A DNA stretch of 64,000 bases from Neocallimastix lanati (nom. inval.) (Eukaryota > Neocallimastigomycota > Neocallimastigomycetes > Neocallimastigales > Neocallimastigaceae), in the NCBI GenBank assembly GCA_016946835.1, contig JACVTC010000224.1:1-64000 (forward strand), written 5' to 3'. Positions 38,241 through 55,689 of this stretch are shown here, piece by piece (the first letter of the stretch is position 1; every line of letters starts with the position of its first letter). Under the pieces are notes generated by a model. It worked only from the letters and a program-made list of their open reading frames with translations, did not search any database and was not told the DNA's origin. A program made the position numbers and the translations under genes.

Positions 38241-38533
38241 TCAATTTGTACTTTAATTATATTCAATATTGTACTCTTTATTTTATTTTATTTTATTAGT
38301 TTTTCCTTTTTTTTTTTTCTGAAATTATGGGGAAAGTTATAATACAATAGAATTATAAAAAATATATATTATATTATATATTCAATATTCTATTATTTAT
38401 TATATATTATTGTATTTTATTCAATCCGTACTTTAATTATATTCAATAATCTACTATTTATTTTATTTTATTTTATTTTATTAGTTTTTCCTTTTTTTTT
38501 TTTCTGAAATTATGGGGAAAGTCATAATACAAT
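38241..38533. repeat. direct repeat, 180-bp period
   Basis: 38241-38350 and 38421-38533 share TTCAATYYGTACTTTAATTA at the start and CTGAAATTATGGGGAAAGT followed by ATAATACAAT at the end. Differences are mostly TTTTA-unit number and point changes. Confidence 0.75.
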
Positions 38534-40509
38534 GCATATATATTATATATATTATATATATTAAATATATATAAATATAAAATAAATTTTCATTTAAATC
38601 ATTTTATGATAATAGTAAGTTATTATTAATTAAAATAATAGAATACAAAATAAATAAAAAATAGATTAGAAATAATAGGAAAAAGACCATAAAAAGAATT
38701 TAATGAAATTATATCCCAATACTATTATTATCATTATATTAAAGTATAATCATAATTAAAATACAAATTTATTAAAAAAAAATGATCCTATGCTTATAAA
38801 AATTTCAAATAGTAAAAGATATGTAAAAAAAAATAAAAAAAAAAAAAAAAAAGTTTATTAAAAAAGATAATTAAAAAAAAAAAGTATTAAATAAAAAGAA
38901 ATATAAAATTATTAAAGAAAATTAAATGATATAAATAATAATATAAAATAAAATGGAAAATAGAAAAAGGAGAAAAAAGAAAAAAAAAATTTTTTTTGAA
39001 ATGATAAAGAAAAAAAAAAAAATAGTTCATATATATAAAAAATAATAATAATAATAATTCATATAGTAATCTACTTATGAATTATAATTATAATTCATAA
39101 CAAAAAAAAAAATAAATAAATAAAATTATTTAATAATATAATCAAATAAAATTTTAAAATTTAATAATTAATAAGATTTATTATATAAAATTAGAAAATA
39201 ATAATTAATAATAAACTTTAAATATTATATAACTTTTATGACATGGGATTTAATTTTTTTTTTTCTACTTTAAAAATTTCCCTATTATTTATCATAATGT
39301 ATAAAAAATAGATATAAAACTATAAACAATAAATTATATATAATATTAATTATATATAAAACTATAAACTATATAAATTATAAATTATATTATAAAATAT
39401 ATAAATTATATATAATACAAATTATGTATAAATTATATATAAAACTATAAAATATATAAAAAATCTATAAAACTATATAAAATAAAAAAAGAAAATTTTT
39501 TTTTTAAGGGAAATCTTTATTAGTAATAACAAGATATATTATTGGTAATTACTAAATTTAATTAATTATACAATGAATTTAATTTAATACTATATAGTGT
39601 TAATGATGTTATATATCATCGAAGTATAATAAAATTAGAATTGAAAATCTATTAAATTATTTAGTTAAACATTTTAGTTTTTTAGTTAATTATTTAATTA
39701 AACATTTTAGTTTTTTAGTTAATCATTTAGTTAAACATTTAGTTTTTAAGGTAATTATTTAGTTAAACATTTAGTTTTTTAGGTAATTATTTAGTTAAAC
39801 ATTTAGTTTTTTAGTTAATCATGTAGTTAATTAGTTAGTAAATTATTTAGTTATTAGTAATTTAATTATTTAGTTATTATTAAGTTATTTAGTTATTAGT
39901 TATTTATTTAGTTAATAGTCATTAGTTTTTTTATTTTAGTTATTAATTTTATTTAATAATATTTGTTGAAATTTTATAAATAATTAATTAATTAAATTTT
40001 TTTTTAATCTATTAATAATCTATGATTAATAAATTGACCAATGAACTACTTGAAGACCTTTTTTTTTTTAATTTATTTTATTTATCCATTTTTATTAAAT
40101 TGGTTTTAATATAATCCTTAAATGATAAAAAAAAGAAATAAAATAATGGAATAAAAAAAATTATAAATATTAAATTTTTCTTTTTTTTTTTTTTTTTTTA
40201 AGGGATATGTTATCTAATTAATATTACTAATACTAAATAATTACATGATACATGATACATACTACATAATAGTGTAATTACATAATTGATACATGATACA
40301 ATAATAATAATAATAATAATAAATTATTAATTATTTATTATTATTACAATTATTATAATTATTGAAAATACGATGGATAACAATAATTTTTAATAAGATT
40401 ATCATGTTTTTGTTATTCTATTACAATTAATATTATTGTAAACCTTCACACACAAAGTTGAGTTTTCCTATTAATGAAAAAAAAATAAAAATAAAAATAA
40501 AATATGAAT

Positions 40510-40542
40510 TATTAGCTATTACTATATGAATAATAGCTAATA
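40510..40542. repeat. 12-bp perfect inverted repeat
   Basis: TATTAGCTATTA (40510-40521) and TAATAGCTAATA (40531-40542) with a 9-nt loop. Confidence 0.8.
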
Positions 40543-40726
40543 CATTTAGTATCAGCTATTATACATTATATACAAATTATGCGGTAAAAAAAAAAAAAAA
40601 AATCTATATGAAATAACCTTTTTATATTTATATTTTATATCCATATATTTTATATAGTTTTATTATGAAAATAAAAAAAATAAAATAAAATAAAAAAAAA
40701 TTAGGATAAGATAGGATATATCACAC

Positions 40727-40776
<50 letters not shown>

Positions 40777-41852
40777 TCTTTTTTTTTTTATGAATAGTAT
40801 TAGTAATATTTAATTTATAATATTATATAAAATTAATTAAAAAAAATGATAATGGGAATAATGGAAAAAAATAAAAAAAAAAAAAAATAAAAAAATTTTA
40901 TTAAATCCATCGAGATTAATATCAATTTTAATAAATAGTGGTCTTCCTATTTTTTATTAAACCAAAATATATATATATATAATTTAAATAATAAAAAAAA
41001 GTTGTTTATATGCTCTCTTTTTATCTTTACATCTTCTATTTTATTTTATTTTTATTTTTATTTTTATATCTTCTTTTTTATTTTATTTTATTTTATTTTT
41101 ATTTTTATTATAAATTTCATTTCTTAATTTTTTTTTCCTTTTTAAAAAAAAAATTATTATTATTAATAATAATAATAAAATAAAAAAAAAAATTTCTTTA
41201 TAGTTGTCTATTGAACTTTTCAAATTTTCTAAATTTATTTATTGATGTAATATTAAATTAAATATTTTTATGATTATTAAAAGATCTGCTTTTTTAATAT
41301 TTTTAAAATTTTATTTCAAATAACTGAATAATTAAATAATTAAATAATAAATAAATAATTAATAATTAATAACTGAATAATAAATATATGAATAATATAT
41401 ATTTGTATATTTGTATATTTGTATATTTGTATATTTGTATATTTGTATATTTATATATTTGTATATTTGTATATAAATTAATCATTATTTAATTTATTTA
41501 TTTATTTATTTATGTATTTAATTTTTAAATTAATTATTTTGTATATAATAAATTTATTTTATATTTATTTATTATTTATTATATTAAACTTATTTCTAAC
41601 ATCATATAATAAAATATGGAAATTCAATTTTTTTTTTTAATTTAGATTAACAAATATAAGAAAAAAAAAAAAAAATTGTTTACTCTTTTTTTTTTTTTTT
41701 TTTTCTTTATTTCTTTATTTCGTTTCTGAAACTATTTTGTAGTAATAAATAGATTAAGTTTCAATTTTTAATTTTTTATATTTAAACTAAATATTAAAAA
41801 TTTTATGTTGTAGAGTTTTAGGAAGCGTATAAAGAAATATAAGTTTTAAAAC

Positions 41853-41929
41853 TTTAATATATATTTGATAAAAAAAAATTAAAGAAAAAAAGAATTTATT
41901 TAATTTTTTTTTATCAAATATATATTAAA
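41853..41929. repeat. 25-bp perfect inverted repeat
   Basis: 41853-41877 and 41905-41929 are exact reverse complements (TTTAATATATATTTGAT plus an A8 run). They are separated by 27 nt that are A/T-rich. Confidence 0.85.
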
Positions 41930-44900
41930 CTATTTAATGCATGTGCGTTTTTTTTTTTTTTTTTTTTTCATTTTTATTTAAAAAAATATATATATATACT
42001 TTTTGAAATAATATATCAAAATATCAAAAATAAATAATAAATTAATAATATTATCGTTATTAAAAAAAAATGATTTAGTCATAGAAGCAATGCATTAAAT
42101 ATCATAATTTAATAATTATTATTAAATAGAATAAAAAAATAATAATAATAATTATATAATAAAATTTCAAAAATATAAAAATATAAAAATATAAATATAA
42201 TTTTTTTTTTAGATATCATGCATCCATACTATATCCTCTTTTTTTTTTTTTATCTTATTAAATACCTATATAATTTTTTTATTTATTTTTATAATTTAAT
42301 TAATTAAAAAAAAAATTAATGTAATTATTATTATTTATAAGAAAAAGAGTTGAAATAGAATTGTTAAAGGACTGATTGAATAAAATAAAAATAAAAACAA
42401 AAAGTTGAAACAATATTATTAAATATATTATTTATTAATTATTAAATTTAATATATATCGGCGAACACACTAATTTAATGTTGCATATGGCATTTATTCT
42501 GATTTCAAAGTTTAGTTATATATATTTCATCTCATAAGTATAGTTTAATCTATTTATTTAATATATAGTTTGAAAGTTCATACATAAATATTTCAGATAT
42601 TTATTATTTTATACAAATTAAATTTAATATTTAATATTTTTCTATTTCTTTATTTATTATTAAATATTTAATTTATTTAATATTTAATATTTAATTTATT
42701 TATTATTTAATATTTAATTTATTTATTATTTAATATTTTATTTATTTAATATTTAATATTTAATTTATTTATTATTTAATATTTAATTTATTTATTATTT
42801 AATATTTTTTTTTTATTTTTTTGTTTCATCTTAATTTATATCGAAAAAAATTTTATTTTAATTTAATTAAAAAACTAATTAAAAATAATTAAAACTTTAA
42901 TTATTAGTATTTTAAATTTTAATTAATAAAATTGGATAAAAAATTTTATTTACTTATTTATTTATTTTTTAAAGAAAATGCCATAAACGAATAAATAATT
43001 GAGTAAAAAAAAAAATAATAATGATGATGATAATAATAAATTACTATTTGTATCTATTAATAATTAGTTAAAAATAAAAATAGTTTAGTATAGTTCAATA
43101 TTATTTTTAAAATAATTATTTAATTCAAAAAAAATTTTTTGAAATAATTATGAATAAAAAAATAATTCCTTTATTTTAAAAATAAATATATATATATTTT
43201 TTTTTGAAATAATAATGAATGAAAAAAAAAAAAAAACTAGTATTTGGGTTATTTATATATATTTAATAAATAATAAATAAAGTATAATAATTATTATTTA
43301 TAATTTATAATCAAACTATAATAATAGCAATAATAATAATAATTAATTAATTATATAGTAAATATTAAAAAAAAAAAAAATTAAATCAGTATAATAAATG
43401 CAAAAAAAAAAAAAATTCAATTAATATTATATAATGAATAAATAAATTTTATTAAAAAAAAATTAAAATAGTATAATAAATAAGCTATCAAAGGAATTAA
43501 ATATACTTATTATTGGTGCTTTTATGATCATCAAATGAAGTACTAAACTAAATCACATTTAAAATAAAATAAAATTAATACATAAAATAAAATATATAAA
43601 AAAAAATAAAATATATATAAAAAATAATGTATATATAAAAAATAATATATATAAAAAAAAATAAAATATATATAAAAAATAAAATATAAGATAAAATATA
43701 GATAAAAATTAAAAAAACGTAGACCCAATATACAATTATTATTTAATAAAATTTAAATACCATAAAAAAAGAAGATAACACTATAATAAAATAAATATTA
43801 AATAAAAATAAAAATAATAAATTAATATATAAAAAACTTTTTTTTCCAACATATTGATAACATTGATAACAAGTAATAAATAATAAATATAATTTTCCAT
43901 ATTTTATAATAAGTAAATAATAATAATAATTTAATAATAATTTAATAATATATAATAATATAATAATATATAATAAATAATAAAAATAAAGTCAACATTA
44001 GTAATAAGTAATTTAATAATAAAAAAATAATAAAATCAAAGTCAACAATAATAACTAACCTTATTTACTATTAATAACCAAATAAATAATTATAATTATA
44101 ATTATTATAATTTTTATTAATTATTAATCATTATTATTTATTATTAATAAATATATTAAAAACTTTTTTTTTTTTTTAATTAAATTTTGACTCCATCTAA
44201 CTATAATTTTATATAAATTACTATATTATATTATAATGTATTTTATTTATTTTATATAATTTATTATTATTTATATATTTATATAATTAATTTTAAAATA
44301 TAAAGAAAAATAAATTTTTTTTTTTTGATAAAGTGGGTGGGTGAAAACCAAAAAAAAATAAAAAAAAAAAAAAAAAAGAAAAGAAAAAAAAAAGAAATAG
44401 GAAAGATAAAAAAAAAAAATTTTTTTTTCTTTATTTAAATTATTATAAAAGAATAAAAGAATAAAAGAATAGATATATTTAATGAATTATAAATAATTAT
44501 AATGGATAATTAATGTATGTATCAATTGTTATATATTTAATGAATTATAAATAATGTAAAAATTGATTGATAAAAATTGTATAAAACTTTTAAGCATAAA
44601 ATAAGAATGAAAAAAAAAGTCAACTTTTATCCTTTTTATTTTTTTTTAGATGGATAAATGTTTTTTTTTATTATTATCCCTCCAATTGTTTAAATTATTA
44701 TATAAATTAAATTAGTTTAAAAAAAAAAAAAAAAAAAAAAGACCTTTTATCTTACCATAACTAATAATATTTTTTTTTATTTTTTTTTTTTTAAAGAAAC
44801 ATTTTTACATAATTTTTAATATATAGAAAAATGAAATAAATTCTTTTTTTTTTTTATTATTATTATTATTATTTTTATGTAAATTAATTAAAAAAAAAAA

Positions 44901-45469
44901 AAAGATAAAAAAAAAACATTAATACATATTATATTGATTTTCTAATATACATACATTTAATTTTCTATTCATTAAATATGGATAGAATTTCATATAAAAA
45001 AAAAAAAAAAATGAAAATGAAAAAGATAAATAAAAAAATTAATAAATGTTCATAGGTTATCATCCCTTTTTTTGTTTTTTCGATTCATTTTCCATAATTT
45101 TAAAAATAAACCGAAAAAAATATACCAGACCATAATTAATTAAAAATTAATAAAGTTTCTTCTAATTTATTTATTTTATATTTAACATCCTTTTAATAAA
45201 ATAAAATAATAAAAAAAAAATATATGATTCATTTCTTTTATTTTTTTTATAAATAATTTTTATACTATATAAAAATAAAATAATAACAATAATAATACTC
45301 TTTTTATTATTTAATTAATATTTATTATTTATTATTTATTATTCAATCATTAATTATTTATTATTTATTATTTATTATTTATTATTCAATCATTAATTAT
45401 TTATTATTTAATTATTTAATTATTTGTTATTTATTATTTATTATTTATTTATTTATTTATTTATTATTT

Positions 45470-45595
45470 ATTATTGATTATTGATTATTGATTATTGATT
45501 ATTGATTATTGATTATTGATTATTGATTATTATTATTGATTATTGATTATTGATTATTGATTATTGATTATTGATTATTGATTATTGATTTTACT
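45470..45595. repeat. (ATTGATT)n microsatellite
   Basis: About 17 head-to-tail copies of a 7-bp unit with one ATT slip near 45530. Confidence 0.9.
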
Positions 45596-47254
45596 TTTTT
45601 TTTTTGTTTTTTTAATATATTTAAATAATATTTTCCTTTTTTCTTTTTTTTTTTTTTTTTATTTATAAATTTTTAATTTAATATTAACATCAATATAAAT
45701 TATTAATCAATTTTTCTATTTTTTTTTTTTCTTTTTTCTTTTTAATTTTGCTTTAAACTTTTTTTAGAGAATTCTTTTAATTTATTTCATTATATTTTTT
45801 ATTTTATTTTATTCATATGATAGGCAAAAGTAAAATAAAGTTTAATAATTATTTCTTTCTTTTTCAATTTTTTTTTTCTTTTTAGAAATAAGTAAAAAAA
45901 AAAAAAATAAAAATAAAAAATAATAAAAATATTTATTGATTTAGTTATTTAAACAATTTTTTTTTATTTTTTTTTTAATTTTTTTAAACTTACAGAAAAA
46001 AAAAATATTTGGCTTTCTTTAATTATTTATTTTTTTTTCAAAAATTTTCATATTTCATATTCCTTTTTTAAAAAAAAATTATACATATTTAATTATTATT
46101 AATTTTAAATTGAAAATAATAATAATAATAATAATAATAATTTATAATAATAATTAAAAAAAAATTTAAAAAAAAATAGTTAATATAGATATATATAGAA
46201 ATAGTTGTACAAATTTTAAATTTAAATTTCTATTTAATAAATAGAAATATTTAATTATAAAGTTTAACAATTATTTAACTTTAAATATTCATATGAAGAA
46301 ATGGAATACATTTTCATATGATTCTTATTTTATCTTAAAATTTTTAAAAACTTTATTTTTTTTATATTAAAATAATAATAAAAAAGATGAAATAAATAAA
46401 AAAATATATATATATATAAATATAAAAATAATAATAAATAATAATAAATAATAAAAATTATATATTCCTTTATATATATATAAATGGTTTTGTTAAGTTA
46501 TGAATTTATAATAATTATTTTTTTTATTTTTTTATTTTTTATTCTTATGTAATTATTATATCATATTTTATTAAAAAAAAAAAAAAACAATTCCGAATTC
46601 CTTTTTTTTCTCTCTCTTTTTTTTTATTTATATTAAAAAAAAATTTTTAAATTAATTTTTTTTTTTAAATCCTCTTATTTCCTTCTTGTTTTATATATAT
46701 ATATATATATAAAAAAAAAAAAAAGGTTTTATATAAATATACATTTATATTAATTATTAATTATTAAAATTAATAAAACAAAAATAAAAAGTTTTATCGT
46801 TATTGTTTAAATTAATAAAGTTTTATCTTTTTTTTTTTGTTATTAATAAAAAGTTTTATCTTTTTTTTTATTATTATTATTATTATAATATTGTCTTTTA
46901 TTTATTATTTATTATTTATTATTATTATTATTTCTTATTATTATTATTTATTATTTATTGTTTATTATTTATTATTTATTATTTATTATTTATTATTGTT
47001 TGAATGATTATTTGTGTGAAAATATTCCACAATTCAATTCTGTATTATTTATTATTCAATTGTTTATTTGTTGTGGAAATATTCCACAATTCAATTCTGT
47101 TAAAATTATAACAATGGAAATAATAAAACAACAATTATATAAACTATATTATATATAAATCATTTTATAAATATATAAAGTTTATATATATATATATATC
47201 TTTTTAAATTTAAATATCCTCTTTTTTTAAAAAATATATAAATTTATTTATATT

Positions 47255-47312
<58 letters not shown>

Positions 47313-47628
47313 GAATTCCAATTTTTATTTCTATTTCTATCTTTTTTTTTTTTTTTTTTTTTTTTCCTTTTTACAAATTAAATAATTAATGAAATTTGAT
47401 AAATTTTAATTTAAAATCAATTTAAAAATAAAAATATAAATATTAAAATAAAATAAAATAAAATATAAATTATATTTCTCTATCTCTCTATTAATCTATC
47501 TATCTATAATGTATGTATATACTTTACATAAAATAAAAGAACTATAGTTAATTTTTATTAATTATTATTATTATTAAAAAAAAAATTATTATTATTATTA
47601 TTAATTAAATTTTTTTGTAGTTGTAGTA

Positions 47629-47672
<44 letters not shown>

Positions 47673-48624
47673 ATAGTGTCACTCTTTTTTTCCTTTTCCT
47701 TTTCCCCCTCCTTATATGAACCAATAATTCAATTCACTAAATTAAGTTTAAAACAATAAAAAAATAAAAATAAAAATAAAAATGTAGAAATATAGAAATA
47801 TAAAATAATAAAAAAATATATATATATATAAATATAAATATGAGAATATTGAAAAATAAAAGTATAAAACTAATATATATTAACAAATAATAAAATAAAA
47901 CAAAATAAAATAAAAAAAATGAAAATAAATATATAATAAAAAGAAAATTATAATTTAAATAAATAAATAAAAATTAAGAATTTAATAACCTCATATCACT
48001 TAATTAATATTGAGAAAAAACTCTCTCAAATTTGAACTTTTAATTATTTTTAATTGAGAGAAAAAGTTTGAAAATTTATTGATTTAAATAGATTTATATT
48101 TAAAAAAAAAATAAAAATAAAAATAAAAAAAAAAATTCTGTTAATATTTTGAATATAAATAGTTTATAATCGAAATAAAATTAATAAACCATAAAATTTA
48201 AATAATTACTAAAAACAAAAAAAAAAAAAAAAAAAAAAAAAAAGATTGAAATAATAATAAAATAAAATACAAACAATAATAATAAAGTATTTAATAAAAT
48301 ATTTAATAAAGTATTTATTATTACTATTATTATAACTTCTATTAACTAATTTTTTATTTTTGTTTTTTATTTTTTTTGTTTTCGTTTCCTTTTTTTTTTT
48401 AAAGATATATAATTAATTATTACCATTTATATTTTATATTTATATATATATAAGGGATATGTATATAAAAATAAAATTAAAAAAAAAAAAGTTAAAGAAT
48501 ACATAACATTTTTTTTTTTTTTAATTTTTTATTATTTTGAATTTTTATTTATTATTTATTATTATTTATTATTTATTATTATTATTATTTTTTAATTTTT
48601 TATTATTTTTTTTTTATTGGTTTA

Positions 48625-48655
<31 letters not shown>

Positions 48656-50247
48656 TTTTTTTTTTAATTAATAATATCTGTGATAATATTAATAATTCTA
48701 TAAATATAAATATATCTGTATAAAATAAATAAATTTATATATATATAAAAATAAAAATAAATAATTTGCCTAACAGTTTTTATCAACGTTTTTATTAAAA
48801 AAAATAAAAATGAAATAAAATAAAAATAATTAAGAAAAAAAAAATAATTAAGAAAAAAAAAATAATTAAAAAATAATTAAATAATTGAATAATAAAAATA
48901 ATAAAAATAATAAACAAAAAAAAAAAATTTTTTTTTAATAAAAAGTTGGTAATTTAATAATTTAATATGGGATAGATAAGAGAAAAAAAAAAAATTTTTT
49001 TTTTTTTGTGATTTTTGATTACTTTTTTGGTTTTCTTTTTTTGTTTTGTTTGTTTTTTTTTTATTTATTTTATTGTTGTTTTTGTTTTTTGTTTATCTTT
49101 TTTTTTTTTGTTTATCTTTTTTTTTCGTTTTTTTTAAAAAAAAAAAAATATATATCAATATATATCATTTTTTAATTATATTAAAAAAAGATATAATATA
49201 TAATAAAAACCATTACAATATAATAAAATATTAAAAAATAAAAAAAATAAAAAAAAAAAAATTAATAAATTAATAAATAAAAATAAATTAAATAAATTTG
49301 ATCAAGTAAATAAATAAAAACAAATTAAATAAATTAAATAAATTAAATTAATAAATAAATAAATAAAAACAAATTAAATAAATTATATATTTAAATAAAT
49401 AATATAATTTTTATCTATTTATATTAAATAAAATTTAATCTCTTCTATAATAATTTATAAATCTATTTATTTATACTTTTTTATGGATTAGAAGTATTAT
49501 TGATATTATTGATTAGGGTTAGAGTATTATTTATTTACTATTTATTATTCATTTATTTACTATTTATTATTTATTTATTATTATCTACTATTATTTATTA
49601 TTTATTTATTATTTATTATTTATTATTTATTATAAATTATTTATTATTATTTATTTAATTATTATATTTATTATTTATTACTTGTAGTTTTATTTTTCAT
49701 TTACTATTTATTATTTATCTTTTATTATATTATTATTCAATTATATGTATTTATTTATTTTTTTCTGTTTTGTTTTGTTTTGTTCATATAATAAAATTTT
49801 TAGAAAGTAGCAATAAATTAAATAACGAATAAAAAAAAAATTTTTTTTTATTTGATATATTATTTTTATTACGCATATATTCTTTGTTAAATTTTTATAT
49901 TTTAATTTTAATTTTTTTTTATTTTTATCTTTTTATTTTATTAAATTTATATTCCTTCTCATTTATTTATTAGTTTATTTTTTTATAATTAATACTTATT
50001 AAAATTATTTATATTTATTTTATCATTTCTTAAGTTTATTATTTCAATATAGAATTTTTTTTGTTTAAAGTTTAGGTCAATCATATTAACAATAACAGCA
50101 ACAGACAATGACAAAATAGCAATAACAATATATTTATTAAAAAAAGAAAAAAAAATTAAAAAAGTTAAAGGTTAGGTTTTAAAATAAATTTGAATTTTGA
50201 TTTCCGAAACTTATTAATAATCTATAAATGGATTTTTATTATTTTTT

Positions 50248-50287
<40 letters not shown>

Positions 50288-51399
50288 TTGAATATATTTG
50301 ATTGATTAATTAATTTTAATTATTTCTTTTCTTCTCTTATATATATATATATTTTTTTTCTAATTAATTTTTTTTTTTTTTTTTATATTAAATATTCTTT
50401 TCCATAGGAAAATTTTATACTTTATTATTATAATAATAAAAAAAAATATATATATATATAAATTTATAGGAATGGAAAATTTCAATAGTAATGAAAACAC
50501 TTAATTATTCAAAATAAATAAATGAATAATACTTTATATTAATATTATTAAAAATAAATAAACACCACTTTATTATATTATAAAAAAATATTTCTTATTA
50601 ATTATACAAGTCTCCTTAAAATAAAATGAAATAAAATTATTTTATTACTTTTAAAATACAAATACATTATTATTGTGTAACTTATTTATTTGAATTTATT
50701 ATAACTAAATGTACATATTTTCACAAAATTTTAATTCTTTTTTATTTTTATTTTTATTTTATTTTGTATTGATTCTTTTTTATTTTTATATTATTTTATT
50801 AGCTTTAATTCTTTATTTTTATTTGTTATTTGTTATTTTTTATTGTATTAGTAATGCTAATTAAAAAAAAAAAAGGGGGGTTGTTGGCTAGAAGAGTGGT
50901 GAAATTTTAGAATCTAGTTCATTTCATAATATGGCGTATTTTGTATGTGGCTTGCTTTTTAATAATCAAATAAATAATAATTAGATAAATAATAAATTAG
51001 TTAAAATAAATAATAAATATTCTTTTTTTTTATATATATATAATTTATTAATATTCAATTATAAAAATAATTTTTTATAATTCTTTTTTAATAGAATATA
51101 TTATTATTTCTTTTAAAATAATAATTATTTATATATTTGTTTATGACTGTATAGAATATCTTAAAACTGTATGGCTTTATTTAAAAAATTATATACGCCA
51201 CATTGCGAAATGCACGATCCCTATTGAGCTTCCAATATCCTTGTTGAGCTTCCAATATTATTACATGACCTATAAATATGTATTCTATTCTCAATATATT
51301 TTTAAGCCACACTATTATAGAATCCATTAATTCATTTTTAGGAGTAAATTAAATTATTATTAATCAAAATTAAGATAGTAATTACCAAACTGAACTTAG

Positions 51400-51800
51400 T
51401 TCTAAAATTTAGTAATAAAAAATATTTTAATAATTTTAGATTTAGTTTCGTTTAATTTTAGTTAGTAAAATAATCCTAAAATTAAATACTAAATATATAA
51501 TTAGTAATATTAGTAATAAAAGAACAATAAATAAAATAATAAATGAGCACTTATTCAATTAGAGTCAAAACAAATTGAATAAAAAAAGCTTATTGAATTC
51601 GTTTTTTAGCTTTATTTTAAAACTTTATTTAATGTTAGATTAGTTTTTTTTTGTTTATTTTATATTGTATGTATGTATGATGAATTCAATAGGAATAGTA
51701 TATCATAATATAATTAAGAACAAATTTAAAAATATATGTAATTTTTCTTATTAGTTTTTAAAAATGTAGTTGTTCTTAACTATTTTTACGTAAAAACCGA
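51400..51800. repeat. diverged direct repeat, copy A
   Basis: Pairs with 55210-55595 in the same orientation, 3810 bp apart. Shared landmarks in order: AAAATTTAGTAATAAAA, TTTAGTTAGTAAAA, AATAAATGAG, ACTTATTCAATT, TTTAGATTAGTTTTT, AATAGGAATAGT, ATATAATTAA, AAAATGTAGTTGTT. Several percent substitutions and many indels. Both copies flank broken coding sequence, so they may be old LTRs; the termini are not clear. Confidence 0.65.
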
Positions 51801-51842
51801 TAAAGCATTTTTGTTATATTATTATTATTATTATTATTATTA

Positions 51843-51875
<33 letters not shown>

Positions 51876-52429
51876 TTTAAAAATACATTGTTACGGATTT
51901 AATTTGAATAAAATTTATTATTTTTTTATTATTATTGATAACAGAATAATATATTAATTAATATTATAATGTTATACTAAAGTTGTAGTTAAATTCTAAC
52001 TTTTAAGAAAGAACTATTTTACAACTTATATTAAAATTAATTACTACAATAAATAATTAATATAGAAAGTAAATATAAAATAAATTTTTACACAATTAAT
52101 TTATCTTATATTTTTGTATTTAAACACTTTATAATTTATAAGTTTTCATATATTAACCACTGTTAATATATGTTATTAAAAACACATTTTTATTACAATA
52201 TTTTCCGTCTTTTACAAAAAAAGAGACCATTTCAAATTAATAAGTATAAATGTAAAATTTATATTTTGTTTGATCACGTGTATATTCTATTAATTTTAAA
52301 TTATAAAATTATTATTAAATTATAAAAATTCTTTATCAATTATTAAAAAAAAAAAATTTAGTATGGTATTATACCATGGTCTGCCTGATGGCTTTAAGGC
52401 CAATACAAAGCCTTCGTTGAGCTTCCAGT

Positions 52430-52628
52430 ATCCTCTCCCTAAAAAGGGGGTGGGTATCGCCTTTAGCTGGAAAAAAAAAATAGACCATTCCATTTAAGAG
52501 TAGAAGAAATAAATAAATAAAAAAAATAAATAAATAAATAAACCAAAAAAAATTTAGTTTAAAAACATCTATGTTTAATGTTGGGGGGGGAGTGGGGGGA
52601 AATAAGTTAATTCATTAGTCGGTTCTCC

Positions 52629-52660
<32 letters not shown>

Positions 52661-52764
52661 GTTTAAATCTACAAGCAACTAAATTGAGCTTTATATTTAT
52701 AAAAAAATAGTTTTTTTTTTTTTTAGTTACTTTTTGTGTTGAAAACTCATTTTGTGGAAATGAT

Positions 52765-52812
<48 letters not shown>

Positions 52813-52879
52813 GTAACCTTTTTTTAACAAAAGTTCATAACATTGTTAGAATAAAATGTTATTAAGTTTCATCATTAAT

Positions 52880-52880
<1 letters not shown>
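52430..52880. other. spacer with poly-T and G/C patches
   Basis: Contains TCCCTAAAAAGGGGG (about 52437-52451), also seen in similar form at 771-784, G9/AGTGGGGGG at about 52584, and T tracts up to 46 nt (52765-52810). No gene. Confidence 0.4.
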
Positions 52881-54960
<2,080 letters not shown>

Positions 54961-55209
54961 TTAAAAATACGGTGTAAACCTAAACAAGTGCCCCAAAATA
55001 TATTATGATTTTTTGTTAATAAACCAATTTCTTAAGGATTGACTTTGATATACAATAATTTAATGTATTTACATTAAATTATGTAAAATATATTAATTGA
55101 TGTAAAATATATTAATTTATGTAATGAATTGATTTATTGTCAATTAATAATAAATCTCTATTTTTTATACGATTTATAAATTTAAAAATATAAAATTAAT
55201 TTCTGAATA

Positions 55210-55595
55210 ACTTAAAATTTAGTAATAAAATATTTTAATAATTTAGTTTAATTTAATTTTAGTTTAGTTTAATTTTAGTTAGTAAAACAATAATATAATT
55301 AAATAGTAATAATTAATAATACAAGAATAATAAATAAATAATAAATGAGTACTTATTCAATTTGAGTCAGAATAAATTGAAAAAAAAGATTATTGAATTA
55401 GTTTTAGTTTATTTTACAACTTTATTTAATTTTAGATTAGTTTTTATTTATTTTATATCTAAGGTATGTTTAAATAAATAGGAATAGTGTATTATAATAT
55501 AATTAAAAAAAAAATATAAATACATGTAAAATTTTTTTTATTAAAAAAATGTAGTTGTTATTAACTATTTTACTGTTAATAACAAAGAAGAGAAA
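55210..55595. repeat. diverged direct repeat, copy B
   Basis: Partner of 51400-51800, same orientation, with the same ordered landmarks. It ends about 90 bp from the decayed protease of the copia-like relic and may have inserted into that element or be part of it. Confidence 0.65.
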
Positions 55596-55689
55596 TTTTT
55601 AATAAAAGAAAGTTTAATAAAAAGAAGTTTTTCAATAAAATAAATTATAATTGTGTATTATTATTAATATTGTTTTTTACGTAATTGTA

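Larger units (their letters stand above)
31190..50860. other. 20-kb gene desert
   Basis: No coding exon or RNA gene could be supported on either strand. Contents are A/T homopolymers and short arrays: TTTATTATATG units (34170-34370), ATAATAATAAATAG units (36885-37000), a 180-bp spaced duplication (38241, 38421), TTTAGTTAAACA-type units (39655-39835), perfect hairpins at 40510-40542 and 41853-41929, (GTATATTT)n near 41400-41475, (ATTGATT)n at 45470-45595 and a 26-bp duplication (47018, 47075). A few patches of ordinary base mix (33755-33785, 34025-34075, 37315-37370, 42455-42600) show nothing recognisable. Confidence 0.65.

Noticed and set aside
41397-41478. CRISPR-like array (GTATATTT units)
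   Set aside because: Units are directly adjacent with no unique spacers; eukaryotic microsatellite.
54985-55010. Second primer-binding site (TGGGGCACTTGTTTAGG on minus) beside repeat copy B
   Set aside because: The spacing to a TG start is too long and the matching LTR edge is not found at copy A.
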